A stretch of 30,094 bases of DNA from a virus: positions 1 to 30,094 of the IMG/VR virus record IMGVR_UViG_3300030012_003882; one strand, 5' to 3'. Each line of letters starts with the position of its first letter. Position 1 is the first letter of the stretch. This document shows, piece after piece, positions 23,674 through 30,094 of the stretch. The translations under genes and the position numbers were made by a program. A model generated the notes under the pieces. That model worked only from the letters and a program-made list of their open reading frames with translations, searched no databases and was not told where the DNA came from.

Positions 23674-24699
23674 TTATATCACTGCACATTGTATGAGGGC
23701 GGCAAAATCCTCAAGGTTTGGATCGGCCTCAATCTCATTGCGGATCTCATCGGTCAAGTTGCCACCACGAACCCAATCAAAAACTTCATTTGCACATTGC
23801 TCGTAATCGCTTGTATTTGCCCGAAAACGCGCCCAAAGGGTTTGCGCCTTGCCGTTGCCATGCATTGCGGCCGCTTGCGCTTTGTCGCTGCTTTCAACAG
23901 CTTGCAAAGCCTGATCTTTTATTTCCTCCACAAGCTCAGGCTCAAGCGTTATCGTGCTCAATCTCATTTTGTTATTGTCGTATCGCGTTGGCGGCTTGTC
24001 GCTCTCTTTGGCAACCCAACGATCACGAAACTTTGAGGCCCAGCTGCGCCCAACATACATGCCGTTTACACTGTGCTCAATAATGTACGTGTCGATCTTG
24101 CGCACGGCCTTTGAGACTTGCAACACGGTTGCGCCCGCCTTTATGCTATCAAAGTCAGATTGTATATCAACGCTTTGCCAGCCTTGAGACGTTGCATGCT
24201 TTGCCCATAACTCACCCAACCAAAGATCACGCAAATCAACCTCATCATTGATGAGGGGTTTAATTTCCTTTGATGGCTTAGTACTCTCTTTAATTGGATC
24301 TATTTCTTGTATCTCTTTACTGGATCTACTTAGGGGATCATTTTCGATCCCCCTAAGGCTTAGAAATGATCCCCCTAAGGATCGTTTTTGATCCCCCAAA
24401 GGATCATTTTTGATCCCCTTTGGCTTAGAAATGATCCCCCCTACATCATAGATATTTGATGATGTTCGCTTGCTGCTCTTGAGATTGATCGCGCCCTTTT
24501 CCCGCAGCTCTTTGAGGCCCCGCTTGACGCTTCCAAGTGAAAGCCCCGTATTCTCAACAAGCGTGCCTTTGGATGGAAACGCCTGACCATCCGCACCCGC
24601 AAAAAATCGCATTTCGATGAGCACAAGGATCGCGGCTTTGCTCAAATCTTGAAATGCTCGCGCATCGTCCTTCGTTATCTTGATAAATAAATCAGCCAT
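23674..24699 (-). CDS. Replication initiator / replisome organiser with HTH domain
   Basis: This 341-residue protein starts MADLFIKITKDDARAFQDLS with AGGACA upstream. Residues 20-85 form a winged HTH of the HTH_36 type (AFPSKGTLVENTGLSLGSVK, then RGLKELREKGAI), as in many phage and plasmid initiators. The low-complexity part at about residues 86-140 is encoded by five 22-bp DNA iterons. Residues 150-235 hold a DnaD-like helical block (LWLGELWAKHATSQGW, then FRDRWV). It would bind the iterons inside its own gene and recruit host helicase, as lambda O does (family analogy). No helicase gene is visible, so host replication proteins are needed. Confidence 0.75.
   Translation of the reverse strand: MADLFIKITKDDARAFQDLSKAAILVLIEMRFFAGADGQAFPSKGTLVENTGLSLGSVKRGLKELREKGAINLKSSKRTSSNIYDVGGIISKPKGIKNDPLGDQKRSLGGSFLSLRGIENDPLSRSSKEIQEIDPIKESTKPSKEIKPLINDEVDLRDLWLGELWAKHATSQGWQSVDIQSDFDSIKAGATVLQVSKAVRKIDTYIIEHSVNGMYVGRSWASKFRDRWVAKESDKPPTRYDNNKMRLSTITLEPELVEEIKDQALQAVESSDKAQAAAMHGNGKAQTLWARFRANTSDYEQCANEVFDWVRGGNLTDEIRNEIEADPNLEDFAALIQCAVI
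24328..24445 (-). other. Iteron array, candidate origin of replication
   Basis: Five direct copies of a GGGGGATC-cored unit (plus strand GATCCCCC) start at 24346, 24368, 24390, 24412 and 24433, giving periods of 22, 22, 22 and 21 bases, two DNA turns. An inverted half-copy (GGGGATC) lies at 24333. The period is not a multiple of three, and the protein reads the repeat in all three frames, so selection is on DNA. The location inside the initiator gene mirrors lambda ori in gene O. Each core contains a GATC. Confidence 0.8.
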
Positions 24700-24737
24700 A
24701 TAATGTCCTATTGTTTGATTGTTGTTGTTGTCTCAAT

Positions 24738-24752
24738 CAATATAACATAATG
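24738..24752. promoter_or_regulatory. Degenerate dyad in divergent initiator/exonuclease promoter region
   Basis: CAATATAACATAATG matches the 15-bp dyad at 12 of 15 positions. For the minus strand TTGTAC (24768-24763) stands 18 bases from TATATT (24744-24739). For the plus strand TATAAC or CATAAT could serve as -10. The site lies between the divergent starts at 24699 and 24789 and may control both. Confidence 0.5.
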
Positions 24753-24788
24753 TATCAATCTTGTACAACAAAAGAGGCAATCAAAATT

Positions 24789-25397
24789 ATGTATGTAGTA
24801 TTAGACACTGAAACAACGGGCCTGTATCCCAGTAAACACGAAATGATCGCATATTGCGGCATCAAGCTCAATGCACAGCTTGAGGAAATTTGCCGCCTGC
24901 ACATCAAAATCAAACCGCAAAACATCACACAAGCGGATCCCGAAGCGTTGCGCGTCAATGGCTATTCGGATTACCGTTGGCGTGATGCAATCGAACCAAC
25001 CGAAGCCGGCAACCTGATAGCGGATTTTATGCGTGATTGTATACCCGTTGCACACAACTGGCCATTTGATAGGGGCTTTATTCTTGCACACCTCAATAAA
25101 CACACAAACGGCCGCAAAATCTTGAGGCGCGGGATCGATACCGTATCACTTGCAAGCGCAGTGCTGATCCCGATGGGCTACAAAAGCGTATCAATGCACA
25201 CAATTGCCGATCTCTTTGGTTGGCCAAAACAAACCCATGAGGCCCTAGACGATACGCTTTATTGTGTGCAGTTGTTTCGCCTCCTTTACCCCTACAACGC
25301 ACGCAACATGATCAAGGTGCGTATGATGCTATACCGTGCTAAGATAGCCTTGTATATGAATCCAATGAGGGGCAAAAACAATGGGGCTAAATCTTGA
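24789..25397 (+). CDS. DnaQ-like 3'-5' exonuclease (DEDDh)
   Basis: This 202-residue protein starts MYVVLDTETTGLYPSKHEMI at ATG 24789, with AAAGAGG upstream. An earlier frame start at 24711 lies in the promoter region. Exo I is DTE (D6, E8), Exo II has D94 in NWPFDRGF, and Exo III is HEALDD with H150 and D155, so all DEDDh residues are present. Such enzymes act as proofreading subunits or nucleases in DNA or RNA turnover. No polymerase is adjacent. Oddly, its last 17 bases overlap a gene that starts a fibre-type structural set. Confidence 0.85.
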   Translation: MYVVLDTETTGLYPSKHEMIAYCGIKLNAQLEEICRLHIKIKPQNITQADPEALRVNGYSDYRWRDAIEPTEAGNLIADFMRDCIPVAHNWPFDRGFILAHLNKHTNGRKILRRGIDTVSLASAVLIPMGYKSVSMHTIADLFGWPKQTHEALDDTLYCVQLFRLLYPYNARNMIKVRMMLYRAKIALYMNPMRGKNNGAKS

Positions 25398-25776
25398 TCA
25401 AATGCGGTGCGCATGTGTCACCACAGGCATAACAACAAACTATAATACAGCAAAAAGCATACCCCTTGAGTATACCAAATACGGATCCTCACAAATCAAT
25501 GTTGTGGCCTCAATGCTTGAGGTACAACTTACAAACATATCAAGCGCAACAAAAATATTTGCATCGCTATCCCGTGATTCGCAAGGTGATGAATTTGTAA
25601 TGACCGAAACACGATCAGATATACAAACCGGACTAACAACCAATACAAAAGGAACAGTATTGTACAGGCTTGATATAATCTTAAGAGATATACAAGATAA
25701 AGTGTTATACTTACATGTAAGAACCAACACGGGCACGACTGATGTATCAGTCGCCGCTTTGACATATCAATACTAG
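25381..25776 (+). CDS. Putative virion protein, beta-rich, 131 aa
   Basis: This protein begins MGLNLDQMRCACVTTGITTN with AGGGG upstream and overlaps the exonuclease gene by 17 bases in another frame. It is rich in Thr/Ser/Val strands (INVVASMLEVQLTNISSAT and LYLHVRTNTGTTDVSVAALT), like small tail or fibre proteins. No enzymatic motif is seen. Position before two fibre genes suggests a tail-tip or fibre accessory part. Confidence 0.65.
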   Translation: MGLNLDQMRCACVTTGITTNYNTAKSIPLEYTKYGSSQINVVASMLEVQLTNISSATKIFASLSRDSQGDEFVMTETRSDIQTGLTTNTKGTVLYRLDIILRDIQDKVLYLHVRTNTGTTDVSVAALTYQY

Positions 25777-25785
25777 GGTTTTTGT

Positions 25786-26073
25786 ATGCCAATTGCAAAC
25801 GTGTACAATGATGAAGGCGGCACAGGTACAGAAATAGGCGCGGTCACAGGGCAAAACATCCAGATCGATGATTTCTCAAGCTTGTGCAATGGTTCAAACA
25901 CACAATTCACGACAACAAAAGATGTTACGGCGGGATCTCTATCGGTGTATCTCAACGGGCTAAAACAAAGAGCAACACAGATCAGCATAATTGATGATCG
26001 CAACTTTGAGTTTTCAACCCCACCGCTAACGGGAGACATCCTTGAGGCGGTATACAACACCACAGCGGAGTAA
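25786..26073 (+). CDS. Fibre-associated small beta-domain protein, 95 aa
   Basis: This protein reads MPIANVYNDEGGTGTEIGAV at the start; the rest (LSVYLNGLKQR, then FEFSTPPLTGDILEAVY) is a compact beta domain that also closes the neighbouring fibre protein (SSAMVFKNGLNVL, then GRITFGGNLENGDAVLVMYF). Such 'v-y-l-NG-l' domains are common at ends of phage fibre proteins. It is nine bases after the previous gene. It may be a trimerisation or attachment module encoded separately. Confidence 0.65.
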   Translation: MPIANVYNDEGGTGTEIGAVTGQNIQIDDFSSLCNGSNTQFTTTKDVTAGSLSVYLNGLKQRATQISIIDDRNFEFSTPPLTGDILEAVYNTTAE

Positions 26074-26080
26074 TACCCCC

Positions 26081-27604
26081 ATGACCATATCAATCAGAGG
26101 CTCGCAGATTAAGAGCCAAACAATAACATCAACCAACCTAGCAACCGGAATCATTGACAACGCAAACCTTTTGGGATCCGGTGTTATCGCATCCGCAGCA
26201 CTCGCAGCTGATTCCGTAGTATCGGCCAAAATCGCAGATGGCGCAATTGACAGCGCGGCGTATCTTGCAAATAACGTAATTACATCGGCAAAGATTGACC
26301 TGACAGGAACCTTTAACTTTTCATCGGGTACCGTAAGCGTAGCCACGCCGACAGCGGACGCACACGCCGCAACAAAGGCATATGTTGATTCAACCGCTCA
26401 GGGAGTGCATTGGAAGGAAAGCGCGATCTGTGCAAGCGTTGCAAACGTTGATCTTTCAAGTGCACCATCAGCGATCGACGGTGTAACACTCTCAGCAAAT
26501 GACCGCGTATTGATCAAGGATCAAACGGATGCAAGCGAAAACGGGATCTATGTTTTTGCAAGCGCGGGCGCGGGTATGTCACGATCTGACGATGCTAATA
26601 CAGCGGCTAAGCTTGAGGGCGCGGCGGTATTTGTTCGTCAAGGTTCCACACATGCGGACGCCGGATTTATAGTTGTAACTGATAACATTAATCTTGGCAC
26701 AACTGATATTTCAATCACTCAATTCACCGGTTTAGCTAGCATCACAGCTGGGGACGGCCTGAGCAAGTCAGGATCCACTTTAGCGGTTGACCTGTCATCA
26801 AATGCGGGCCTTGAGTTTTCAAGCGGTGAATTGCAAGTCAAAGCGGGTAACGGTGTTGAACTTCAAAGCGGATCTTTGCAAGTAAAACTCAACGGATCAA
26901 CGCTTGCCCTTAGTGGTAGCGGATTGAGCGTTGGAACAATCACATCAAGCCAAATGGGAGCAAACTCAGTTACGGGCGCGGCCATTGCAGACGGTGCGAT
27001 CGGTGATTCTGGACTTTTCGGATCCGGTGTTGTCGATAGTGCAGCCATTGCAACAGGTGCCGTGACATCGGCGAAGCTCGGATCGGCCTCAGTTGCAACC
27101 GCAAAAATTCAAGATGCAGCTGTGGACGAAAACAAACTTGCCTCAAGCGTTGCGGGTAATGGTCTCACAGGCGGCGCGGGCAATGCTCTTACTGTTTCAG
27201 TTGATGATTCAACGATCGAAATCAACAGCGATTCTTTGCGCCTCAAGGATGGCGGGATCACCGCTGCGAAAATGGGTAGCAATTCCGTTAACACTTCTCA
27301 GCTTGTTGCAGATTCTGTGACAGCGGCAAAAATTGGCGCGGCATTTTACCAAGAAGTGTTTCAGGTTTCAGGCTCATCAACATCAAGCTTTGATCTTGCG
27401 CGCTCACTTGATAGCGGATTTTTTTCATCAGCGATGGTATTCAAAAACGGTTTGAATGTTTTGAACATGACAGCATTGAGCGATAGCGCAACCAATAACA
27501 ATGAGTATGCAATTGCAAACAATGGAGCGGGATCAGTTGGTCGTATTACCTTCGGCGGCAACCTTGAAAACGGTGATGCTGTACTTGTAATGTACTTTAC
27601 CTAA
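26081..27604 (+). CDS. Tail fibre protein
   Basis: This 507-residue protein starts MTISIRGSQIKSQTITSTNL at ATG 26081, seven bases after the previous stop. Residues 1-75 and about 305-430 carry repeats of the form S-A-K-I-x-D-G-A-I / V-T-A-A-K-I, probably beta-helical. Residues 90-235 hold the ADAHAATKAYVDS motif and DGVTLSANDRVLIKDQTDA, then ENGIYV, a module frequent in phage fibres. Residues about 236-305 repeat GSLQVKLNGSTLALSG-type segments. The C-terminal 85 residues are the small beta domain seen in the neighbour. It should bind the host surface. It lies on the plus strand, apart from the rest of the tail genes. Confidence 0.85.
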   Translation: MTISIRGSQIKSQTITSTNLATGIIDNANLLGSGVIASAALAADSVVSAKIADGAIDSAAYLANNVITSAKIDLTGTFNFSSGTVSVATPTADAHAATKAYVDSTAQGVHWKESAICASVANVDLSSAPSAIDGVTLSANDRVLIKDQTDASENGIYVFASAGAGMSRSDDANTAAKLEGAAVFVRQGSTHADAGFIVVTDNINLGTTDISITQFTGLASITAGDGLSKSGSTLAVDLSSNAGLEFSSGELQVKAGNGVELQSGSLQVKLNGSTLALSGSGLSVGTITSSQMGANSVTGAAIADGAIGDSGLFGSGVVDSAAIATGAVTSAKLGSASVATAKIQDAAVDENKLASSVAGNGLTGGAGNALTVSVDDSTIEINSDSLRLKDGGITAAKMGSNSVNTSQLVADSVTAAKIGAAFYQEVFQVSGSSTSSFDLARSLDSGFFSSAMVFKNGLNVLNMTALSDSATNNNEYAIANNGAGSVGRITFGGNLENGDAVLVMYFT

Positions 27605-27637
27605 TATCTACAAACAAAACGGCTCCTTGAGTTTTGT

Positions 27638-27661
27638 GCCCGCATCTTTGCGGGCTTTTTT
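27638..27661 (+). terminator. Rho-independent terminator of fibre unit
   Basis: GCCCGC-ATCTTT-GCGGGC is followed by six T, 34 bases after the fibre stop. Confidence 0.92.
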
Positions 27662-27668
27662 GTGCAAT

Positions 27669-27690
27669 AAAAAAGGCCCCATAAGGGGCC
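27669..27690 (-). terminator. Rho-independent terminator of small-gene unit
   Basis: On the minus strand GGCCCC-TTAT-GGGGCC is followed by six T. It ends the 28172-27711 unit and lies back-to-back with the plus-strand terminator. Confidence 0.92.
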
Positions 27691-27710
27691 TGTGTTTTGT
27701 GGCTTGTTGC

Positions 27711-27926
27711 TTATCGATTGAGCCATGCAATGTATCGATCAATCATGATGCTCACAAGTGCTTTATCTTTGAAGGTTAGCCCGTGTTCTTTTGCGTATTG
27801 CTCAAGGTGTGCTTTGTTGTGGTAGGTGCAACCCGCCTGAAACATTACATGTACAATCTTTGCGATTTGTGACCATGTGAGATTATCGGGATCTGTGCTG
27901 ATGTTGTGTGGTCTTGTGTATGTCAT
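27711..27926 (-). CDS. Small hypothetical protein, 71 aa
   Basis: This protein begins MTYTRPHNISTDPDNLTWSQ with AAGGAG before the ATG. It is mostly helical with HNKAHLEQYAKEHGLTF in the middle. One Cys and several His are present, but no zinc motif is evident. It is the last gene of the dyad-controlled unit and ends before a terminator. No family is recognised. Confidence 0.7.
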   Translation of the reverse strand: MTYTRPHNISTDPDNLTWSQIAKIVHVMFQAGCTYHNKAHLEQYAKEHGLTFKDKALVSIMIDRYIAWLNR

Positions 27927-27949
27927 TTTTTTTGCTCCTTGTAAGTGAT

Positions 27950-27965
27950 GCCCCCTTGCGGGGGC
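27950..27965 (-). other. Intercistronic hairpin with GNRA loop
   Basis: The sense strand reads GCCCCC-GCAA-GGGGGC, six pairs with a GCAA loop. It lies between the two genes of the unit, about 10 bases before the AAGGAG of the next gene, and has no T-run. It matches the hairpin at 18784 in loop and place. Confidence 0.65.
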
Positions 27966-27974
27966 TGGTTGTTG

Positions 27975-28172
27975 TTATGCTTGCTCTTCGCCGGCCCAGT
28001 GTTGAGTTTCACCAACTTTAAGAGCGGGCTTGTGGTATTGTGGCAAATACTCTTCAGCATAGATTTTGTAGTCATTAATCAGTTGCTGCTTTTCTGATTG
28101 GGTTTTGGCTGCTTTGTACATCTTGATCCACTGGTAATAAGATGTTGTGTCTTTTGGATTGTTGTATGACAT
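27975..28172 (-). CDS. Small hypothetical protein, 65 aa
   Basis: This protein starts MSYNNPKDTTSYYQWIKMYK at ATG 28172, with ACAAAGGACAATGACA upstream. In-frame ATGs at 28178 and 28205 would add up to 11 residues; the farthest lies inside the shared 19-base leader. The protein is helical and Lys/Gln-rich with a short acidic end. No motif is recognised. It is the first gene behind the dyad at 28220. Confidence 0.65.
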   Translation of the reverse strand: MSYNNPKDTTSYYQWIKMYKAAKTQSEKQQLINDYKIYAEEYLPQYHKPALKVGETQHWAGEEQA

Positions 28173-28197
28173 TGTCATTGTCCTTTGTAAATGTGAG

Positions 28198-28216
28198 TGC
28201 TTCATTGCCCCCACAC
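28198..28216 (-). repeat. Second copy of 19-base leader GTGTGGGGGCAATGAAGCA
   Basis: Identical to 11027-11045 and placed a few bases after the same dyad, in the opposite orientation on the map. The two copies precede unrelated genes. Confidence 0.6.
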
Positions 28217-28219
28217 TTT

Positions 28220-28234
28220 CAATATACTATATTG
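28220..28234 (-). promoter_or_regulatory. 15-bp dyad CAATATACTATATTG, promoter/operator
   Basis: This exact copy has the best promoter fit: TTGACT (28248-28243), a 16-base spacer and TATATT (28226-28221) inside the dyad. A repressor at the dyad would cover the -10. It drives the 65- and 71-residue genes. Confidence 0.7.
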
Positions 28235-28273
28235 AAAAAAGAAGTCAAACAATCTTTTGATCTTTTTTGTTTT

Positions 28274-28642
28274 TTATCCTTTTGCAAGCTCTTTTTTAAC
28301 TTGCTCTTTTAATCGGATTTCGTGTATTTGTTCTTTCAAAGGCTCTAAAATAGCGAAAAGTTTCTTTTGTCCACGTTCCAAACTATCGATCCGACTTGAA
28401 AAACTTTCAACAAGCTTCGATCGATCTTTGTTCAAATCGTTGATCACTTTTTCAAATCTGCGCCTGATTTCTTGTTCCTCAGCTCGTGCCTCTTGTCGGA
28501 TCTCGCGCGCCTCACTTCGGCTTTGTTCGCGTGTCTCTTTGAGATCCTTTTGCGTTTGTACATAGCTGTAAATCATCCAACCAAGAAAGGGGCTGTTGGT
28601 TGCAAGGTTGATCCAAAGATCGTGATATGTTGACGGATCCAT
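28274..28642 (-). CDS. Holin-like membrane / coiled-coil protein
   Basis: This 122-residue protein starts MDPSTYHDLWINLATNSPFL at ATG 28642, with GAGGAT upstream, overlapping the end of the preceding gene. A single short hydrophobic segment (PFLGWMIYSYV, residues 18-28) is followed by about 90 residues of charged coiled coil (RQEARAEEQEIRRRFEK and SFSSRIDSLERGQKK). The arrangement resembles BhlA/UviB-type phage holins but the coil is longer. It lies directly after the lysis-like enzyme. A spanin-like role is the alternative. Confidence 0.55.
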   Translation of the reverse strand: MDPSTYHDLWINLATNSPFLGWMIYSYVQTQKDLKETREQSRSEAREIRQEARAEEQEIRRRFEKVINDLNKDRSKLVESFSSRIDSLERGQKKLFAILEPLKEQIHEIRLKEQVKKELAKG

Positions 28643-28643
28643 T

Positions 28644-29237
28644 TTAATCCTCAATGAGCGTATAGGTAAACTTATCGCCCAAACCTGCGGCAACTTGCAT
28701 TTGACAAAGCATCATCAGGCGGGCAAAATCTGCGGGGTGTTGGATTACAGTACAACCGGCCGAAAATCGCCCGACTTGACGCGCGATCCTATCCTCTAAA
28801 GCCCTATGACAGTTAATCCCAAAATACCCTGTTTCGCTTGTTCTTTGGTCTTGTATCAAGTCTTTGTTTGCATCGCGCCACACTGTGACAGGCGCGTTGT
28901 CTTTTTGACATAGGGCTTTATACTTGCCCCTGTGTAAATCAATCGACCATACGCCTCTGTATTGGCCCGCTTTGAGGATTGCACAACCCTCTTCTTTGTA
29001 TGGGTTTTGCATCCAGTATGCGCCCGCATCGACGGTGCAATTGTATCGCTCTTCAACCCACAAACCGCCCTCTTTGTAATATACACACAAATGATCATCA
29101 AACGCATCAGCGCGCCTGTTGCGTGATCGTATGCCTACAATGTTGAGGTCAAAATCCTTATCCTCAAATGTCTTGTATCCCATTGTACGCATCTGATTGA
29201 TTCGCGGCGGTGTGCTGACGTGTGGTATATATCTCAT
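28644..29237 (-). CDS. L,D-transpeptidase-like hydrolase, putative endolysin
   Basis: This 197-residue protein has GYFGINCHRA (His144) followed by VGRFSAGCTVIQ (S159-A-G-C162). The H...S-x-G-C spacing is that of YkuD-type cysteine enzymes, which act on peptidoglycan, and I recall phage proteins with the same FGINxH ... SAGCxV layout. It lies at the end of the late run, next to a holin-like gene, so a lysis role fits. The start at 29237 has only a weak TAGG site. A virion-associated wall hydrolase is another possibility. Confidence 0.6.
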   Translation of the reverse strand: MRYIPHVSTPPRINQMRTMGYKTFEDKDFDLNIVGIRSRNRRADAFDDHLCVYYKEGGLWVEERYNCTVDAGAYWMQNPYKEEGCAILKAGQYRGVWSIDLHRGKYKALCQKDNAPVTVWRDANKDLIQDQRTSETGYFGINCHRALEDRIARQVGRFSAGCTVIQHPADFARLMMLCQMQVAAGLGDKFTYTLIED

Positions 29238-29245
29238 TTAAAAAC

Positions 29246-30094
29246 CTAGAAGAGCGGGGGCACACCGATCACAAGATCACATGTACGATCGTTAAGATTA
29301 TAGCCTATTTCCAAGACCATTGCAGGCCTTCTAATGAAGGTCCGATCCGGTTGTGTATATGGATCAACAATAAATCGGCTTGATACCTCCACTTTATCAC
29401 CCGCACACAAAACAGCAAACTTGAGTGATACACGCATTGAGATCCTTGACCAATTGTAGAAATCCCAAATTGCCATCCTATCGCGATCACCTTGCCCCAT
29501 TGATTGCTCATCAAATGACGGATTGTAATAAAATCCAAAATCACGATCGATCGATCCGTTGGTAGGCAATGATTTTGTAAATGAGTTACTTCGTACTGTG
29601 CTCAAGCCGCTTGTATTGTAAATCATCGACGTGCGCATAAATGTGGCTTTGAGATTGGGATCGAAAAAGTCAACATCATCAAGCTCAATAATATCAACGT
29701 CTGTGATGTGTGCAGCTGTTGCGGGCTGTCTCCCAAATCGGCCCGTAGGATCAAAACAGCCACGCCATGAAAAAGAGTTTTGGCGCATCACGGGCCATTG
29801 TCCAACCGTTGAAAAGATATCAGCGATCGATCTCAAACCGTTGTCAAGCGGTGCAATTGCTGAAAAGTCAAGCCCATACGGGCCACCGCTTGCATTTGTG
29901 ATGTATGTATTTGTTGATTGTGCATCAGCCGCATCAAAAAAGCTGTGAGGCAATGGCACGCCCGTGCCATAACTATTTGGCAAGACATCATTTGTCCCAT
30001 TTGTGCCCGCCCCTGTGGAGGTTACGATCTGCGCAAATATGGCATGAGGTGCCGCCGCGATGCGTACAGCATTTTTGATCTTGTTGCCTACTTG
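29246..30094 (-). CDS. Distal tail protein, C-terminal part (crosses circular joint)
   Basis: This is the open frame entering from the right edge and ending at TAG 29246. It joins in frame with the 952-to-1 part through the 271-base overlap, giving about 509 residues in total. The part shown ends with the beta-rich sequence MVLEIGYNLNDRTCDLVIGV. A TTG at 29983 should not be taken as the start, because the frame is open upstream. Compared with the left copy there is one amino-acid change (Pro to Thr, codon at 170-172); the other six differences are silent. Confidence 0.75.
   Translation of the reverse strand, partial: QVGNKIKNAVRIAAAPHAIFAQIVTSTGAGTNGTNDVLPNSYGTGVPLPHSFFDAADAQSTNTYITNASGGPYGLDFSAIAPLDNGLRSIADIFSTVGQWPVMRQNSFSWRGCFDPTGRFGRQPATAAHITDVDIIELDDVDFFDPNLKATFMRTSMIYNTSGLSTVRSNSFTKSLPTNGSIDRDFGFYYNPSFDEQSMGQGDRDRMAIWDFYNWSRISMRVSLKFAVLCAGDKVEVSSRFIVDPYTQPDRTFIRRPAMVLEIGYNLNDRTCDLVIGVPPLF
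29824..30094. repeat. Right copy of terminal overlap (circular joint)
   Basis: Matches 1..271 with 8 substitutions; see the left copy. The tail gene reads straight through. Confidence 0.85.

Noticed and set aside
28235-28270. Weak hairpin TCAAA/TTTGA after the holin-like gene, as a terminator
   Set aside because: Five AT-rich pairs only; it overlaps the -35 area of the next promoter.
1-30094. Integrase, attachment site, tRNA, CRISPR or insertion sequence
   Set aside because: None seen on either strand; lysogeny cannot be claimed from this window.

Overview
The window reads as a complete, circularly closed genome of a tailed double-stranded DNA phage with siphovirus-type morphogenesis genes. 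The first 271 bases recur at the last 271 bases (offset 29823) with 8 substitutions and no indel. One reading frame runs through the joint, so the unit is about 29.8 kb. I see no integrase, attachment site, tRNA, rRNA, CRISPR array or insertion sequence. The host cannot be named. Strong Shine-Dalgarno sequences and sigma70-like promoters indicate a bacterium, and GATC is strongly over-represented.

Most genes lie on the minus strand, so the map reads from high to low coordinates. The block at 24699-23212 holds a replication initiator with 22-bp iterons inside its gene (candidate origin), an unknown protein and a small DNA-binding-like protein, ending at a terminator. Two candidate promoters then lead into 22917-19107: a single-strand-annealing-like protein, a ribbon-helix-helix protein, a TerS-like protein, an unknown protein, a lambda-repressor-like HTH protein and the large terminase. 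Between 19064 and 15789 sits a promoter-driven accessory block: small unknown genes, a DNA methyltransferase and an XF1762-family protein. It ends at a hairpin before a 1076-residue portal-MuF fusion (15727-12497) and two small membrane proteins.

A three-gene plus-strand cassette (11070-11917) with its own candidate promoter and terminator interrupts the head genes like a moron. The late run then goes prohead protease, major capsid, decoration-like protein, connector, gp10-like protein, tail terminator, major tail protein, two overlapping tail chaperone frames (frameshift candidate), tape measure and two distal tail proteins, the second crossing the circular joint. It ends with an L,D-transpeptidase-like lysis candidate and a holin-like coiled-coil protein (29237-28274). 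Two small early-type genes follow (28172-27711). A second plus-strand block (24789-27604) encodes a DnaQ-like exonuclease followed by fibre-type structural genes, and two back-to-back terminators separate it from the small genes.

A 15-bp dyad (CAATATACTATATTG) occurs identically at four intergenic starts and in degraded form at two more, always overlapping a likely -10 box. It marks the accessory and early transcription units and not the head-tail run, so it looks like the operator or promoter signature of a small phage regulon. All identifications come from reading motifs and gene order; no database search was possible.
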